Positions 1 through 6,610 of a DNA stretch of 8,283 nt are shown here, one piece after another. The notes beneath the pieces were generated by a model that worked only from the letters and a program-made list of their open reading frames with translations, ran no database searches and was not told where the DNA came from. Numbering within the stretch: position 1 is the first letter of the stretch; every line of letters begins with the position of its first letter. The stretch comes from Rikenellaceae bacterium (GTDB lineage Bacteria > Bacteroidota > Bacteroidia > Bacteroidales > Rikenellaceae): positions 1-8,283 of the forward strand of contig JAJQAW010000359.1 in assembly GCA_021203585.1 (NCBI GenBank), written 5' to 3'. The translations under genes were made by a program, and so were the position numbers.

Positions 1-1092
1 AGTACGTATAATCCGGTAGTAAAGAGGCAGGTTGTCCAGGGTAAGGTTCACTATGACGCCTTTTTGCGGAACCCACAACGGCCCGAAATTATCCTGGTTC
101 CAGGGATACCGTCCATCGTGGGGGAAGACCATCGGATCGGCATAATTCACCTGTGTTTGGGTTACTTCGGTCACGTTGCCGAACGAGCGGATTTTCTCTG
201 CATTTTCGGATGTAAGCGGTATCAGGTATTCTCCGGCTGAGGAGGCACTGATATCCGCTCGGGAAATGCCCATATCGGATAGAATGACCGGATTTAACCC
301 GGAGCCGTTGGTGCGGATCCGGTATTCGTACTGCATTCCGGGAATCGCTTGTTGCGGTTCCCCGTTCACATAAAGTTGCCCGTGGATTATTTCCAGCGAA
401 TCGCCGGGTAAACCGACGCAACGTTTGACGTAGTTTTCCCGTTTATCCACCGGACGGTATTGGGTTTGTCCGAAACGCTGTGCATTTTGCCACCCGTAAG
501 CCCGAACATGATCGTAATAAAACAGGTCATTGCTATCCCCGTTCATAAAAACCGTATCGGCTTCCGGAAAATTGAAAACTACGACATCATAGCGTTGGAT
601 ATCCCGGATCCCTTTTAGGCGATGATAAGGCCACTGTATGGCTTCGGAATAGGATTTTTTGGTTCGCGAAAAGGGCATTGTATTGTGAACCAACGGAAAG
701 GATAGCGGAGTGTTCGGGATTTTCGGACCGTAAGCCACTTTGCTTACCGTCAGATAATCGCCGATCAACAACGATTTTTCCATGGACCCAGTGGGAATGG
801 TGTAGTTTTCAAAGAAAAAAATCCGCAAAACGGTTGCTGCCACCACAGCAAATAAAATCGGATCGACCCAGCCCATAATGCTGTTATACATTTTGGACCG
901 TTTTCTCCATTCGGTGTGCCTGTAGCCGAATTTCCGGTAGAACCATTTCGATATAAATATATCGTAGATGATCGGTAAACCCAGCAAACACCATAAGTTA
1001 CCGGTCCACACGACAAAGATCAGCAGGTAAAGTCCACCCCAGATCCCGAATTTAACCCATTTATTACTGAAAAACTGCCGGATTTTGCCCAT
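1..1092 (-). CDS. lepB: Signal peptidase I (partial, C-terminus beyond left edge)
   Basis: Type I signal peptidase, an inner-membrane serine protease that removes signal peptides from exported proteins by a Ser/Lys dyad. My translation of the minus strand gives 364 uninterrupted codons and no stop before the window edge. The N-terminus is hydrophobic (about residues 14-47, one or two membrane segments), followed by a second hydrophobic stretch at about 76-94 leading into the catalytic box IPTGSMEKSL, with nucleophile Ser103. The Lys box is YVKRCVGLPGD, with general base Lys223. The roughly 120 residues between Ser and Lys exceed the roughly 55 of E. coli LepB; an insertion here is usual in Bacteroidota enzymes. 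The later GDN-type box must lie outside the window. The start ATG (1090-1092) is one base after the dapB stop, so the two genes are almost surely co-transcribed and may be translationally coupled. Family assignment is firm. Confidence 0.96.
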   Translation of the reverse strand, partial: MGKIRQFFSNKWVKFGIWGGLYLLIFVVWTGNLWCLLGLPIIYDIFISKWFYRKFGYRHTEWRKRSKMYNSIMGWVDPILFAVVAATVLRIFFFENYTIPTGSMEKSLLIGDYLTVSKVAYGPKIPNTPLSFPLVHNTMPFSRTKKSYSEAIQWPYHRLKGIRDIQRYDVVVFNFPEADTVFMNGDSNDLFYYDHVRAYGWQNAQRFGQTQYRPVDKRENYVKRCVGLPGDSLEIIHGQLYVNGEPQQAIPGMQYEYRIRTNGSGLNPVILSDMGISRADISASSAGEYLIPLTSENAEKIRSFGNVTEVTQTQVNYADPMVFPHDGRYPWNQDNFGPLWVPQKGVIVNLTLDNLPLYYRIIRT

Positions 1093-1093
1093 T

Positions 1094-1810
1094 TTAGCTG
1101 TTCATTAAATCGTCCATGGTATAAATTCCTTTTTTCCCACACAAAAATTCCGCAGCCGATACCGCTCCCATGGCAAAACCGATCCGACTTTTGGCGTTGT
1201 GGTTAATAGTAATTACATCTGCCGGCGATTCGTAAGTAACCGTATGAATACCCGGAACCACACTGCGGCGGATCGCTCCGATTTCCAACTCTTCGGGTTC
1301 GGTAGTCGTTCCGCAAACCCACCGTTTTTTGCGCTCCAATGCCGATAGAACCCCTTCGGCCAGGGTGATCGCCGTTCCGCTGGGAGCATCTTTTTTCTGG
1401 GTGTGATGAACTTCCTCGATGGTCACGTCGTAATCGGTAAATTTATTCATCAAACGTGCCAATTCTCGATTGATTTGAAAGAAAATATTGACTCCGATAC
1501 TGTAATTCGACGCATAAAAAAAGGCGCTGTCGTGGGCTTTGCAGAGTTCCACAGCCTGCGGGTAGCGATCCAGCCAGGCAGTAGTTCCGCAGACCACCGG
1601 AGTACCCGCTTGTAAACAGGTCCGGATGTTCTCAAACGCGGTTTCCGGAGTAGTAAATTCGATCGCCACATCGACCTGCTTCAGATTTTCCGCGGTCAAT
1701 TTCGCCGCATTGCCGATATCTATGATTAACGGTATCGCATGGCCGCGCTGGAGTAGTATGCGCTCGATTTCGCGGCCCATTTTACCGTATCCGATTAAAG
1801 CTACTTTCAT
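1094..1810 (-). CDS. dapB: 4-hydroxy-tetrahydrodipicolinate reductase
   Basis: Cytoplasmic enzyme that uses NAD(P)H to reduce 4-hydroxy-tetrahydrodipicolinate to tetrahydrodipicolinate in the lysine/diaminopimelate pathway, needed for peptidoglycan and lysine. The 238-residue product shows an N-terminal Rossmann nucleotide-binding motif GYGKMG (7-12), FTTPE (52-56), GTTAW (75-79), and the family signature EVHHTQKKDAPSGTA (133-147), with catalytic-region His135/His136 and Lys139, which aligns with E. coli Lys163. The length fits the shorter Bacteroidota forms; E. coli DapB is about 273 residues. I chose the ATG at 1808-1810 because MKVALIGYG begins the Rossmann strand directly. The in-frame ATG at 1856-1858 would add 16 residues unlike the family and would overlap the likely promoter. 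First gene of the dapB-lepB unit, divergent from truA. Confidence 0.96.
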   Translation of the reverse strand: MKVALIGYGKMGREIERILLQRGHAIPLIIDIGNAAKLTAENLKQVDVAIEFTTPETAFENIRTCLQAGTPVVCGTTAWLDRYPQAVELCKAHDSAFFYASNYSIGVNIFFQINRELARLMNKFTDYDVTIEEVHHTQKKDAPSGTAITLAEGVLSALERKKRWVCGTTTEPEELEIGAIRRSVVPGIHTVTYESPADVITINHNAKSRIGFAMGAVSAAEFLCGKKGIYTMDDLMNS

Positions 1811-1826
1811 GATCCAAAAGTTTATA

Positions 1827-1859
1827 CGAAAGTACAAACGTACGTTTTTTTCAACCAAA
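1827..1859 (-). promoter_or_regulatory. Possible dapB-lepB promoter
   Basis: On the minus strand, TACTTTCG (1834-1827) matches the Bacteroidota -7 consensus TAnnTTTG with one mismatch. TTTG (1859-1856) lies 21 bases upstream as a possible -33 element. The position, about 17 bases before the dapB ATG, fits a short leader. The mismatch and the AT-rich context make this a weak call. Confidence 0.3.
1836..1847. repeat. 12-bp perfect palindrome before dapB
   Basis: AAACGTACGTTT is a perfect 12-bp inverted repeat in the dapB-truA intergenic region. It falls between the two proposed elements of the dapB promoter, where a bound protein could block transcription. No regulator gene is nearby, so an operator role is only a guess; an AT-rich chance palindrome is equally possible. 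Confidence 0.35.
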
Positions 1860-1907
1860 ATCCAAGGATACGCAAACTGCCGGCCGATTTCCGGGAAGGG
1901 GAAGGGG

Positions 1908-1940
1908 TTATGAATATAATTTAAAAAATGCTATTTTTGC
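1908..1940 (+). promoter_or_regulatory. Promoter of truA-galK-dapD
   Basis: TATTTTTG at 1932-1939, followed by C, is an exact match to the Bacteroidota sigma-70 -7 element TAnnTTTG. The -33 partner is poor: the best candidate is TTATG at 1908-1912, 19 bases upstream. Transcription would start near 1945, leaving a leader of about 20 bases before the truA ATG. The identical octamer recurs before the Na/Pi transporter gene. Confidence 0.6.
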
Positions 1941-1964
1941 AACCGCACCTTACAATAGCAATCC

Positions 1965-2720
1965 ATGCGCTTCTTTCTAACGCTTTCATACAAAGGAACT
2001 GCTTACCACGGTTGGCAAATTCAGGAAAATGCGCCTTCGGTGCAGGGCGCCTTACAACAAGCCTTATCTATCCTGCTCAAGGAACCTGTCGATGTGGTCG
2101 GTGCGGGGCGTACGGATACAGGTGTGCACGCGGCCTTCTATGTGGCCCATTTCCAGTGCTCGGGTAATAAACCGCTGCAGGAGGATTTTGTATACCATCT
2201 GAATGCCGTGTTGCCGAAAGACATTGCCGTTTATTCGGTCAGAGCGGTATCGAACCAGGCCCATGCCCGGTTTTCGGCGACTTTGCGCCAGTATAAATAT
2301 TACTTGTTGACCGAGAAAGATCCTTTTCGCATCGATACGGCTTACCGCTATCCGCTACCGCTGGATCTGGAAAAAATGAATGAAGCGGCTGCCGTATTGA
2401 CAGAATATGAAGATTTCGAAAGTTTTTGCAAACTGCACGCGGATAACAAAACCACCCTTTGCCATCTTCAGGAATCATTTTGGATTCGGGAGGAGAACCT
2501 GTTGATTTATACGGTTTCTGCCGATCGGTTTTTGCGCAACATGGTGCGGGCGATCGTGGGTACGTTGATCGATGTCGGGAGAGGCAAGACCGATATCGAT
2601 CAATTCCGGCAAATCATCGAAAGCAAAAACCGGGGTGCGGCCGGAACTTCCGCTCCCGCCCACGGCTTATTTCTGACGGATGTGCGGTATCCGGAAACTC
2701 TTTTCGGGGATAATAAATGA
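1965..2720 (+). CDS. truA: tRNA pseudouridine(38-40) synthase
   Basis: TruA isomerises uridines 38, 39 and 40 in the anticodon stem-loop of many tRNAs to pseudouridine, supporting reading-frame maintenance. The 251-residue product has the usual family length. It opens with MRFFLTLSYKGTAYHGWQ, a typical TruA N-terminus, and carries the catalytic motif GAGRTDTGVHA (46-56) with nucleophile Asp51. Further family blocks follow: HARFSATLRQYKYYL, the FLRNMVRAIVGTLIDVGRGK stretch near residue 190, and a C-terminal AP.HGLFLTDV block. The ATG at 1965 is chosen because the conserved sequence begins at once. No clear ribosome-binding purine run precedes it, as is usual in Bacteroidota. First gene of a plus-strand unit; galK starts 9 bases after its stop. 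Confidence 0.97.
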   Translation: MRFFLTLSYKGTAYHGWQIQENAPSVQGALQQALSILLKEPVDVVGAGRTDTGVHAAFYVAHFQCSGNKPLQEDFVYHLNAVLPKDIAVYSVRAVSNQAHARFSATLRQYKYYLLTEKDPFRIDTAYRYPLPLDLEKMNEAAAVLTEYEDFESFCKLHADNKTTLCHLQESFWIREENLLIYTVSADRFLRNMVRAIVGTLIDVGRGKTDIDQFRQIIESKNRGAAGTSAPAHGLFLTDVRYPETLFGDNK

Positions 2721-2729
2721 CCAATAGAT

Positions 2730-3878
2730 ATGAAAACGACTATCAGAACGAAATTTGAGGCATTTTACGGCGGGCCGGGAGCGCTGTATACTTCTCCCGG
2801 AAGGGTAAACCTGATTGGGGAGCACACCGACTACAACCTGGGTTTTGTCTTGCCGGGAGCGATCGATAAGGCGATTTATCTGGAGCTCAAACCCAATAAC
2901 CGGGATCAGGTGCGCGTATATTCCGTGGATTACAACGAAACGGTGGAATTCGGGATCGACAGTGCCGAGAAACCGGAACAGCAATGGGCTGCCTACATTT
3001 ATGGTGTGATCAAGGAGATGCAGAAACGGGGCGCTGTGCCGGGTGGTTTCGATGGTGTCTTCGGCGGCGACGTACCGTTGGGCGCGGGACTTTCTTCTTC
3101 GGCGGCTCTGGAAAGTGTGGTCGGATTCGCGCTCAACGATACCTTCGATTTGGGATTCGACCGCATGCAGCTGGCTAAAATCGGTCAAATGACCGAACAT
3201 AACTACATCGGAGTCCGCTGTGGGATCATGGACCAATTCGCATCGCTTTTCGGTCAGCAGGGAAAAGTCCTCCAACTGGATTGCAGTTCGCTGGAATATA
3301 AAGTGTTTCCATTCGAGCCGCAGGGGTACCGAGTGCTGCTGCTCGATTCGCAAGTAAAACATTCATTAGCCTCTTCGGAGTATAATCTGCGCCGAGCGGA
3401 TGCCGAAGCCGGTATTGCCGTCATTGCCAAACACGTTCCGGGCATCGAATCCTTGCGCGACGTCACCTTCGAGATGCTGGAAGAGTACAGAGCTGAAATG
3501 GAGGAAATCTGGTACCGCCGCTGTCATTACGTGATCAGTGAAAATCAACGGGTGTTGGATGCTTGCCAGGCACTGGAGTCGGGAGATTACGAAACTTTCG
3601 GCCAAAAAATGTTCGGTTCCCATGATGGATTGAGTAAAGAGTACGAGGTCAGTTGTCCGGAATTGGACTTTTTAGCCGAAAAAGCGCGCCGGTTCGACGG
3701 GGTTCTGGGGGCTCGCATGATGGGAGGCGGTTTCGGAGGCTGTACGATCAATGTGGTCCGGGATTCCGAACACGATGCCTTTGTGGATGAAATGTGCCGC
3801 GCCTATAAACAGGCTTACGGAATCGCTCCGCGGGTGATCGATATGGTCATCGGTGACGGGGCGTGTAGATTGGAATAA
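2730..3878 (+). CDS. galK: Galactokinase
   Basis: GHMP-family kinase that phosphorylates alpha-D-galactose with ATP to galactose 1-phosphate, the first committed step of the Leloir pathway in the cytoplasm. The 382-residue length matches bacterial galactokinases. Visible motifs, in order: the galactokinase signature GRVNLIGEHTDYN (24-36) with catalytic Arg25, the ATP-binding GHMP motif GDVPLGAGLSSSAALE (about 114-129), the catalytic Asp168 in GIMDQF, the HSLASSEYN block, and the C-terminal glycine-rich motif GARMMGGGFGGCTINV. All key residues are present. It sits between truA and dapD with a 9-bp upstream gap and no promoter-like element of its own, so it is probably read through from truA. 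No galT, galM, galE or sugar transporter is in the window, so the local context does not explain its placement. Confidence 0.96.
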   Translation: MKTTIRTKFEAFYGGPGALYTSPGRVNLIGEHTDYNLGFVLPGAIDKAIYLELKPNNRDQVRVYSVDYNETVEFGIDSAEKPEQQWAAYIYGVIKEMQKRGAVPGGFDGVFGGDVPLGAGLSSSAALESVVGFALNDTFDLGFDRMQLAKIGQMTEHNYIGVRCGIMDQFASLFGQQGKVLQLDCSSLEYKVFPFEPQGYRVLLLDSQVKHSLASSEYNLRRADAEAGIAVIAKHVPGIESLRDVTFEMLEEYRAEMEEIWYRRCHYVISENQRVLDACQALESGDYETFGQKMFGSHDGLSKEYEVSCPELDFLAEKARRFDGVLGARMMGGGFGGCTINVVRDSEHDAFVDEMCRAYKQAYGIAPRVIDMVIGDGACRLE

Positions 3879-3906
3879 AAGAAGTTTGAAATTAACAAGA
3901 AAAGTG

Positions 3907-4728
3907 ATGATTGAACAGTTGAGAGGGAAAGTGGAAGCGGCGTGGAACGACCGCGAATTATTGAAAACGGAAGAAACCAAAGAGACGATCCGTCAGGTTA
4001 TCGAAATGCTCGATAAAGGAGCACTGCGCACAGCGGAACCTGTGGGCGATGGAAAATGGCAAGTCAATGAGTGGGTCAAAAAAGCGGTAATCCTTTATTT
4101 TCCGATCCAGCAAATGCGGGTTTCTGAGGCCGGTCCGTTGGAATACCACGATAAAATGGAGGTTAAAAAGGGATACGATAAACTCGGAGTTCGGGTGGTT
4201 CCTCCGGCGGTGGCCCGGTATGGAGCCTTTCTGGCCCGGGGCGTTATCCAGATGCCGTCCTATGTAAACATCGGCGCTTACGTGGACGAAGGAACGATGG
4301 TCGACACCTGGGCGACGGTCGGTTCTTGCGCTCAGATCGGTAAACATGTCCATTTGAGCGGCGGGGTGGGGATCGGCGGAGTGCTCGAGCCGGTTCAGGC
4401 GGCTCCGGTCATTATCGAAGATCATTGTTTTATCGGCTCTCGGTGCATTGTGGTAGAGGGCGCCCATATTGGAGAAGCGGCTGTTCTGGGAGCCAATGTG
4501 GTAATTACGGGCTCAACCAAAGTAATCAATGTAACGGCTTCGGAGCCGGTGGAATACAAAGGATATATTCCTCCTCGCTCGGTGGTAATTCCCGGCACTT
4601 ATTCCAAATCCTATCCGGCAGGCTCGTTCGGTGTTCCCTGTGCATTGATCATCGGTCAGCGAAAGCCTTCGACCGATGAAAAAACATCCTTGAACGACGC
4701 GTTGCGGGATTTCGATGTGGCAGTTTAA
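3907..4728 (+). CDS. dapD: Tetrahydrodipicolinate N-succinyltransferase
   Basis: Transfers succinyl from succinyl-CoA to tetrahydrodipicolinate, giving N-succinyl-2-amino-6-ketopimelate, the entry to the succinylase branch of diaminopimelate synthesis. The product of 273 residues is almost the size of E. coli DapD (274). It has an N-terminal helical domain (about 1-95), then a left-handed beta-helix of hexapeptide repeats containing MPSYVNIGAYVDEGTMVDTW, VGSCAQIGKHVHLSGGVG and GIGGVLEPVQA (about 116-165). The C-terminal end differs from E. coli. I chose ATG at 3907, which gives the family N-terminus MIEQLRGKVE. An in-frame ATG at 3853 would overlap galK by 26 bases and add 18 unrelated residues; GTG at 3904 is another minor option. 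It is 28 bases after galK, and a hairpin follows its stop. It uses the product of DapB, encoded divergently about 2.1 kb away. Confidence 0.96.
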   Translation: MIEQLRGKVEAAWNDRELLKTEETKETIRQVIEMLDKGALRTAEPVGDGKWQVNEWVKKAVILYFPIQQMRVSEAGPLEYHDKMEVKKGYDKLGVRVVPPAVARYGAFLARGVIQMPSYVNIGAYVDEGTMVDTWATVGSCAQIGKHVHLSGGVGIGGVLEPVQAAPVIIEDHCFIGSRCIVVEGAHIGEAAVLGANVVITGSTKVINVTASEPVEYKGYIPPRSVVIPGTYSKSYPAGSFGVPCALIIGQRKPSTDEKTSLNDALRDFDVAV

Positions 4729-4736
4729 TTATTCTG

Positions 4737-4810
4737 TCCATACAAGAGAAAGGAAGAGCCCGTAGTGGCTCTCCTTCTTAGTATGGATAACCAAAAGTTT
4801 TTTTATTTTT
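4737..4810 (+). terminator. Hairpin terminator after dapD
   Basis: A long imperfect hairpin starts 9 bases after the dapD stop. The outer stem TCCATAC (4737-4743) pairs with GTATGGA (4781-4787), and the inner stem AGAGCC (4755-4760) pairs with GGCTCT (4767-4772) around the loop CGTAGT. Middle pairs run through 4746-4753 and 4773-4779 with small bulges. A T-rich run follows at 4798-4810, about 10 bases beyond the stem rather than directly after it, so release may be less efficient than at a classical intrinsic terminator. It separates the truA-galK-dapD unit from the transporter gene. Confidence 0.7.
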
Positions 4811-4811
4811 G
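4782..4811 (+). promoter_or_regulatory. Promoter of the Na/Pi transporter-birA unit
   Basis: TATTTTTG at 4804-4811 exactly matches the Bacteroidota -7 element TAnnTTTG and is identical to the octamer before truA. It lies inside the T-rich tract behind the dapD hairpin. The -33 partner is weak; TATGG at 4782-4786 is the nearest candidate at about 17 bases and belongs to the hairpin's descending arm. Transcription starting near 4818 would leave a leader of about 70 bases. Confidence 0.55.
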
Positions 4812-4827
4812 TGGAAATTGACTCGTA

Positions 4828-4887
4828 GCGGAACGGAAAAATCATTCCTGTTTCCGTTTCGTGTCCTCCGAAACCAGGATAAACAGG
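4828..4887 (+). promoter_or_regulatory. Structured leader of the Na/Pi transporter gene
   Basis: Two mutually exclusive pairings are visible in the untranslated leader. Stem A: AACGGAAA (4832-4839) pairs perfectly with TTTCCGTT (4851-4858) over an 11-base loop, and extends to about 12 pairs (4828-4839 with 4851-4862) if two G-U pairs are allowed. Stem B: CCTGTTT (4847-4853) pairs perfectly with AAACAGG (4881-4887), which ends one base before the ATG. The two stems share bases 4851-4853. This could be a switch controlling ribosome access. It matches no riboswitch class that I recognise, and short pairings can arise by chance. Confidence 0.35.
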
Positions 4888-4888
4888 C

Positions 4889-6610
4889 ATGGGGAACACT
4901 TTGATTCAGATTCTCATCATCGTCGGCTCATTGGGATTATTCCTTTTTGGAATGAAACTAATGAGTGAATCCCTTCAAAAAATCGCGGGAAACAAGCTCC
5001 GGGACATTTTGGCATCCATGACCTCCAATGCCTTTAAATGCGTGGTGGTCGGTGCTTTCGTGACCTTGGTTATCCAGTCTTCTACGGCCACTACGGTCAT
5101 GGTGGTCAGTTTTGTCAATGCGGGCTTGCTTTCGCTGGTACAGGCCATCGGCGTGATCATGGGCGCCAATATCGGAACCACCGGGACCGCCTGGTTGATC
5201 AGCATCGGAGCATTTTCTATCGATTTAAGCCGTATAGCCTTGCCGTTGACGGCTTTTGCCGCACCGTTATTATTTGTCAAAAGCCAGCGATGGAAGAATT
5301 TCGGTGATTTTTTGTTTGGGTTTACCCTGCTGTTTATGGGCTTGGGACTTCTGAAATCTTCGATCAACGGTCTGCAGGATAATCCGGCCACCTTGGAATT
5401 TCTTACCCTTTTCAGCACGCAGGGGAAATGGTCTATTTTGATTTTCGTTTTGGTAGGAGCGCTGATCACGCTAATCGTACAATCCTCTTCTGTAACGATG
5501 GCTCTGACGATTATTATGTGCAATAACGGATGGATTCCGTTCGAATGCGCGTGTGCGATGGTATTGGGAGATAATATAGGAACCACGTTTACGGCTAATC
5601 TGGCTGCCATGGTAGCCAATACCGAAGCCCGGCGCGCCGCTCTGGCGCATTTGGTTTTCAATTTGATCGGGCTTGTCTGGGCCTTGTTGGTATTTCGGCC
5701 CTTTGTTCAAGCTGCGGTTCGGGTGATGGAATTTTTCGGAAGTGCCTCACCGCTTACGGACTCGCATGCCACACCTATGGCCCTGTCTCTTTTTCATTCC
5801 ATGTTCAACCTCCTCAATACAATCCTATTAGTGGCTTTCATTCCGCAGATTGCTCGGTTAGTTACCCGGTTAATCCGACAAAAAGAGGATTCTGGAACCC
5901 GACTGGCCTACATCGAGGGAGGAACCATTTCCGTATCCGGAATTTCCATTATCCAGGCGCACGGCGAACTGGAAGCTTATAGCCGGCGCACCTCCAAGAT
6001 GTTCGGGTTTGTACGGGCTCTGTTTCGGGAAGAGGATCCGGAAGAATTTCAGCAGACTTACCAACGGATAGCGCGGTATGAGCGCATCAGCGATCGGTTG
6101 GAATCTGAAATTTATAATTACCTGACGCAAACCACGCAGGACGAGGTGGGAAGCGAAGTGGTCAAACAGGTTCAAATGATGCTGAAAGTGATTTCGGATA
6201 TCGAAGCCATGGCGGACTGCAATTATAAACTGGCCAAAATTATTCGCTACCGACGGGATAATGCGATTGCTTTTACCGAGGGGATGCAGGAAAAAATCGA
6301 GGGTCTGTTCGATTTAATCGATCGAGCGATCTTGTTGATGAACAACAACATACAAAATGCTTTTACGATGGAATACCCGACAATGCCCGAAGAGGTTTAT
6401 TTGCTGGAGGAGCGTATCAATGCGATGGAAGAAGAGTTAAAAAACCGTTATATTTTCGAAGTAGGAGACCATAAACCACAGCGTAGCGCGATCGTCGTAT
6501 TTGCCGAATTGATCAGCGAAACGGAACGGTTGGCTGATACGATCGAACAAGTGTCTCGTGATGTACTGAATATTGCCCCGCACACCAAACCGGCTTTGTC
6601 CCATGCTTGA
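4889..6610 (+). CDS. Na+/phosphate cotransporter with PhoU-like domain
   Basis: Inner-membrane sodium-dependent phosphate transporter of the Na/Pi cotransporter (NptA/YjbB) family. The 573-residue product has two inverted-repeat transport halves. Each holds a QSS signature, QSSTATT (63-69) and QSSSVT (198-203), each followed by a glycine/asparagine motif, GANIGTT (92-98) and GDNIGTT (227-233). Hydrophobic segments cover roughly residues 4-22, 50-90, 95-130, 140-156, 182-212, 220-240, 252-278 and 300-325. The remaining 240 residues are soluble and helical, rich in charged residues, and resemble PhoU domains (about 360-560), which may sense or gate phosphate flux. Substrate is inferred from the family and has not been shown for this protein. 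The ATG at 4889 gives a short N-terminus directly before the first membrane segment. Its end overlaps birA by 8 bases. Confidence 0.92.
   Translation: MGNTLIQILIIVGSLGLFLFGMKLMSESLQKIAGNKLRDILASMTSNAFKCVVVGAFVTLVIQSSTATTVMVVSFVNAGLLSLVQAIGVIMGANIGTTGTAWLISIGAFSIDLSRIALPLTAFAAPLLFVKSQRWKNFGDFLFGFTLLFMGLGLLKSSINGLQDNPATLEFLTLFSTQGKWSILIFVLVGALITLIVQSSSVTMALTIIMCNNGWIPFECACAMVLGDNIGTTFTANLAAMVANTEARRAALAHLVFNLIGLVWALLVFRPFVQAAVRVMEFFGSASPLTDSHATPMALSLFHSMFNLLNTILLVAFIPQIARLVTRLIRQKEDSGTRLAYIEGGTISVSGISIIQAHGELEAYSRRTSKMFGFVRALFREEDPEEFQQTYQRIARYERISDRLESEIYNYLTQTTQDEVGSEVVKQVQMMLKVISDIEAMADCNYKLAKIIRYRRDNAIAFTEGMQEKIEGLFDLIDRAILLMNNNIQNAFTMEYPTMPEEVYLLEERINAMEEELKNRYIFEVGDHKPQRSAIVVFAELISETERLADTIEQVSRDVLNIAPHTKPALSHA

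Noticed and set aside
1811..1858. Longer dapB start (16 more residues)
   Set aside because: The added residues precede the Rossmann strand and have no family counterpart; they also cover the palindrome and likely promoter.
1892..1907. Purine-rich direct repeat of GGAAGGGG type between dapB and truA
   Set aside because: Only two short units, too far from truA to be a ribosome-binding site, and not repeated elsewhere; probably compositional.
2667..3362. 231-codon open frame on the minus strand opposite galK
   Set aside because: Antisense to clearly coding galK with all its motifs; the translation shows no recognisable domain and low-complexity His/Arg/Ser content typical of shadow frames.
3853..3906. 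Longer dapD start overlapping galK
   Set aside because: ATG at 3907 gives an N-terminus and length (273) matching E. coli DapD; the extra 18 residues are translated from the galK end in another frame.
4975..5661. 228-codon open frame on the minus strand opposite the Na/Pi transporter
   Set aside because: Mirror of the membrane-protein codons of the true gene, which has both QSS motifs; the translation shows no family signature.
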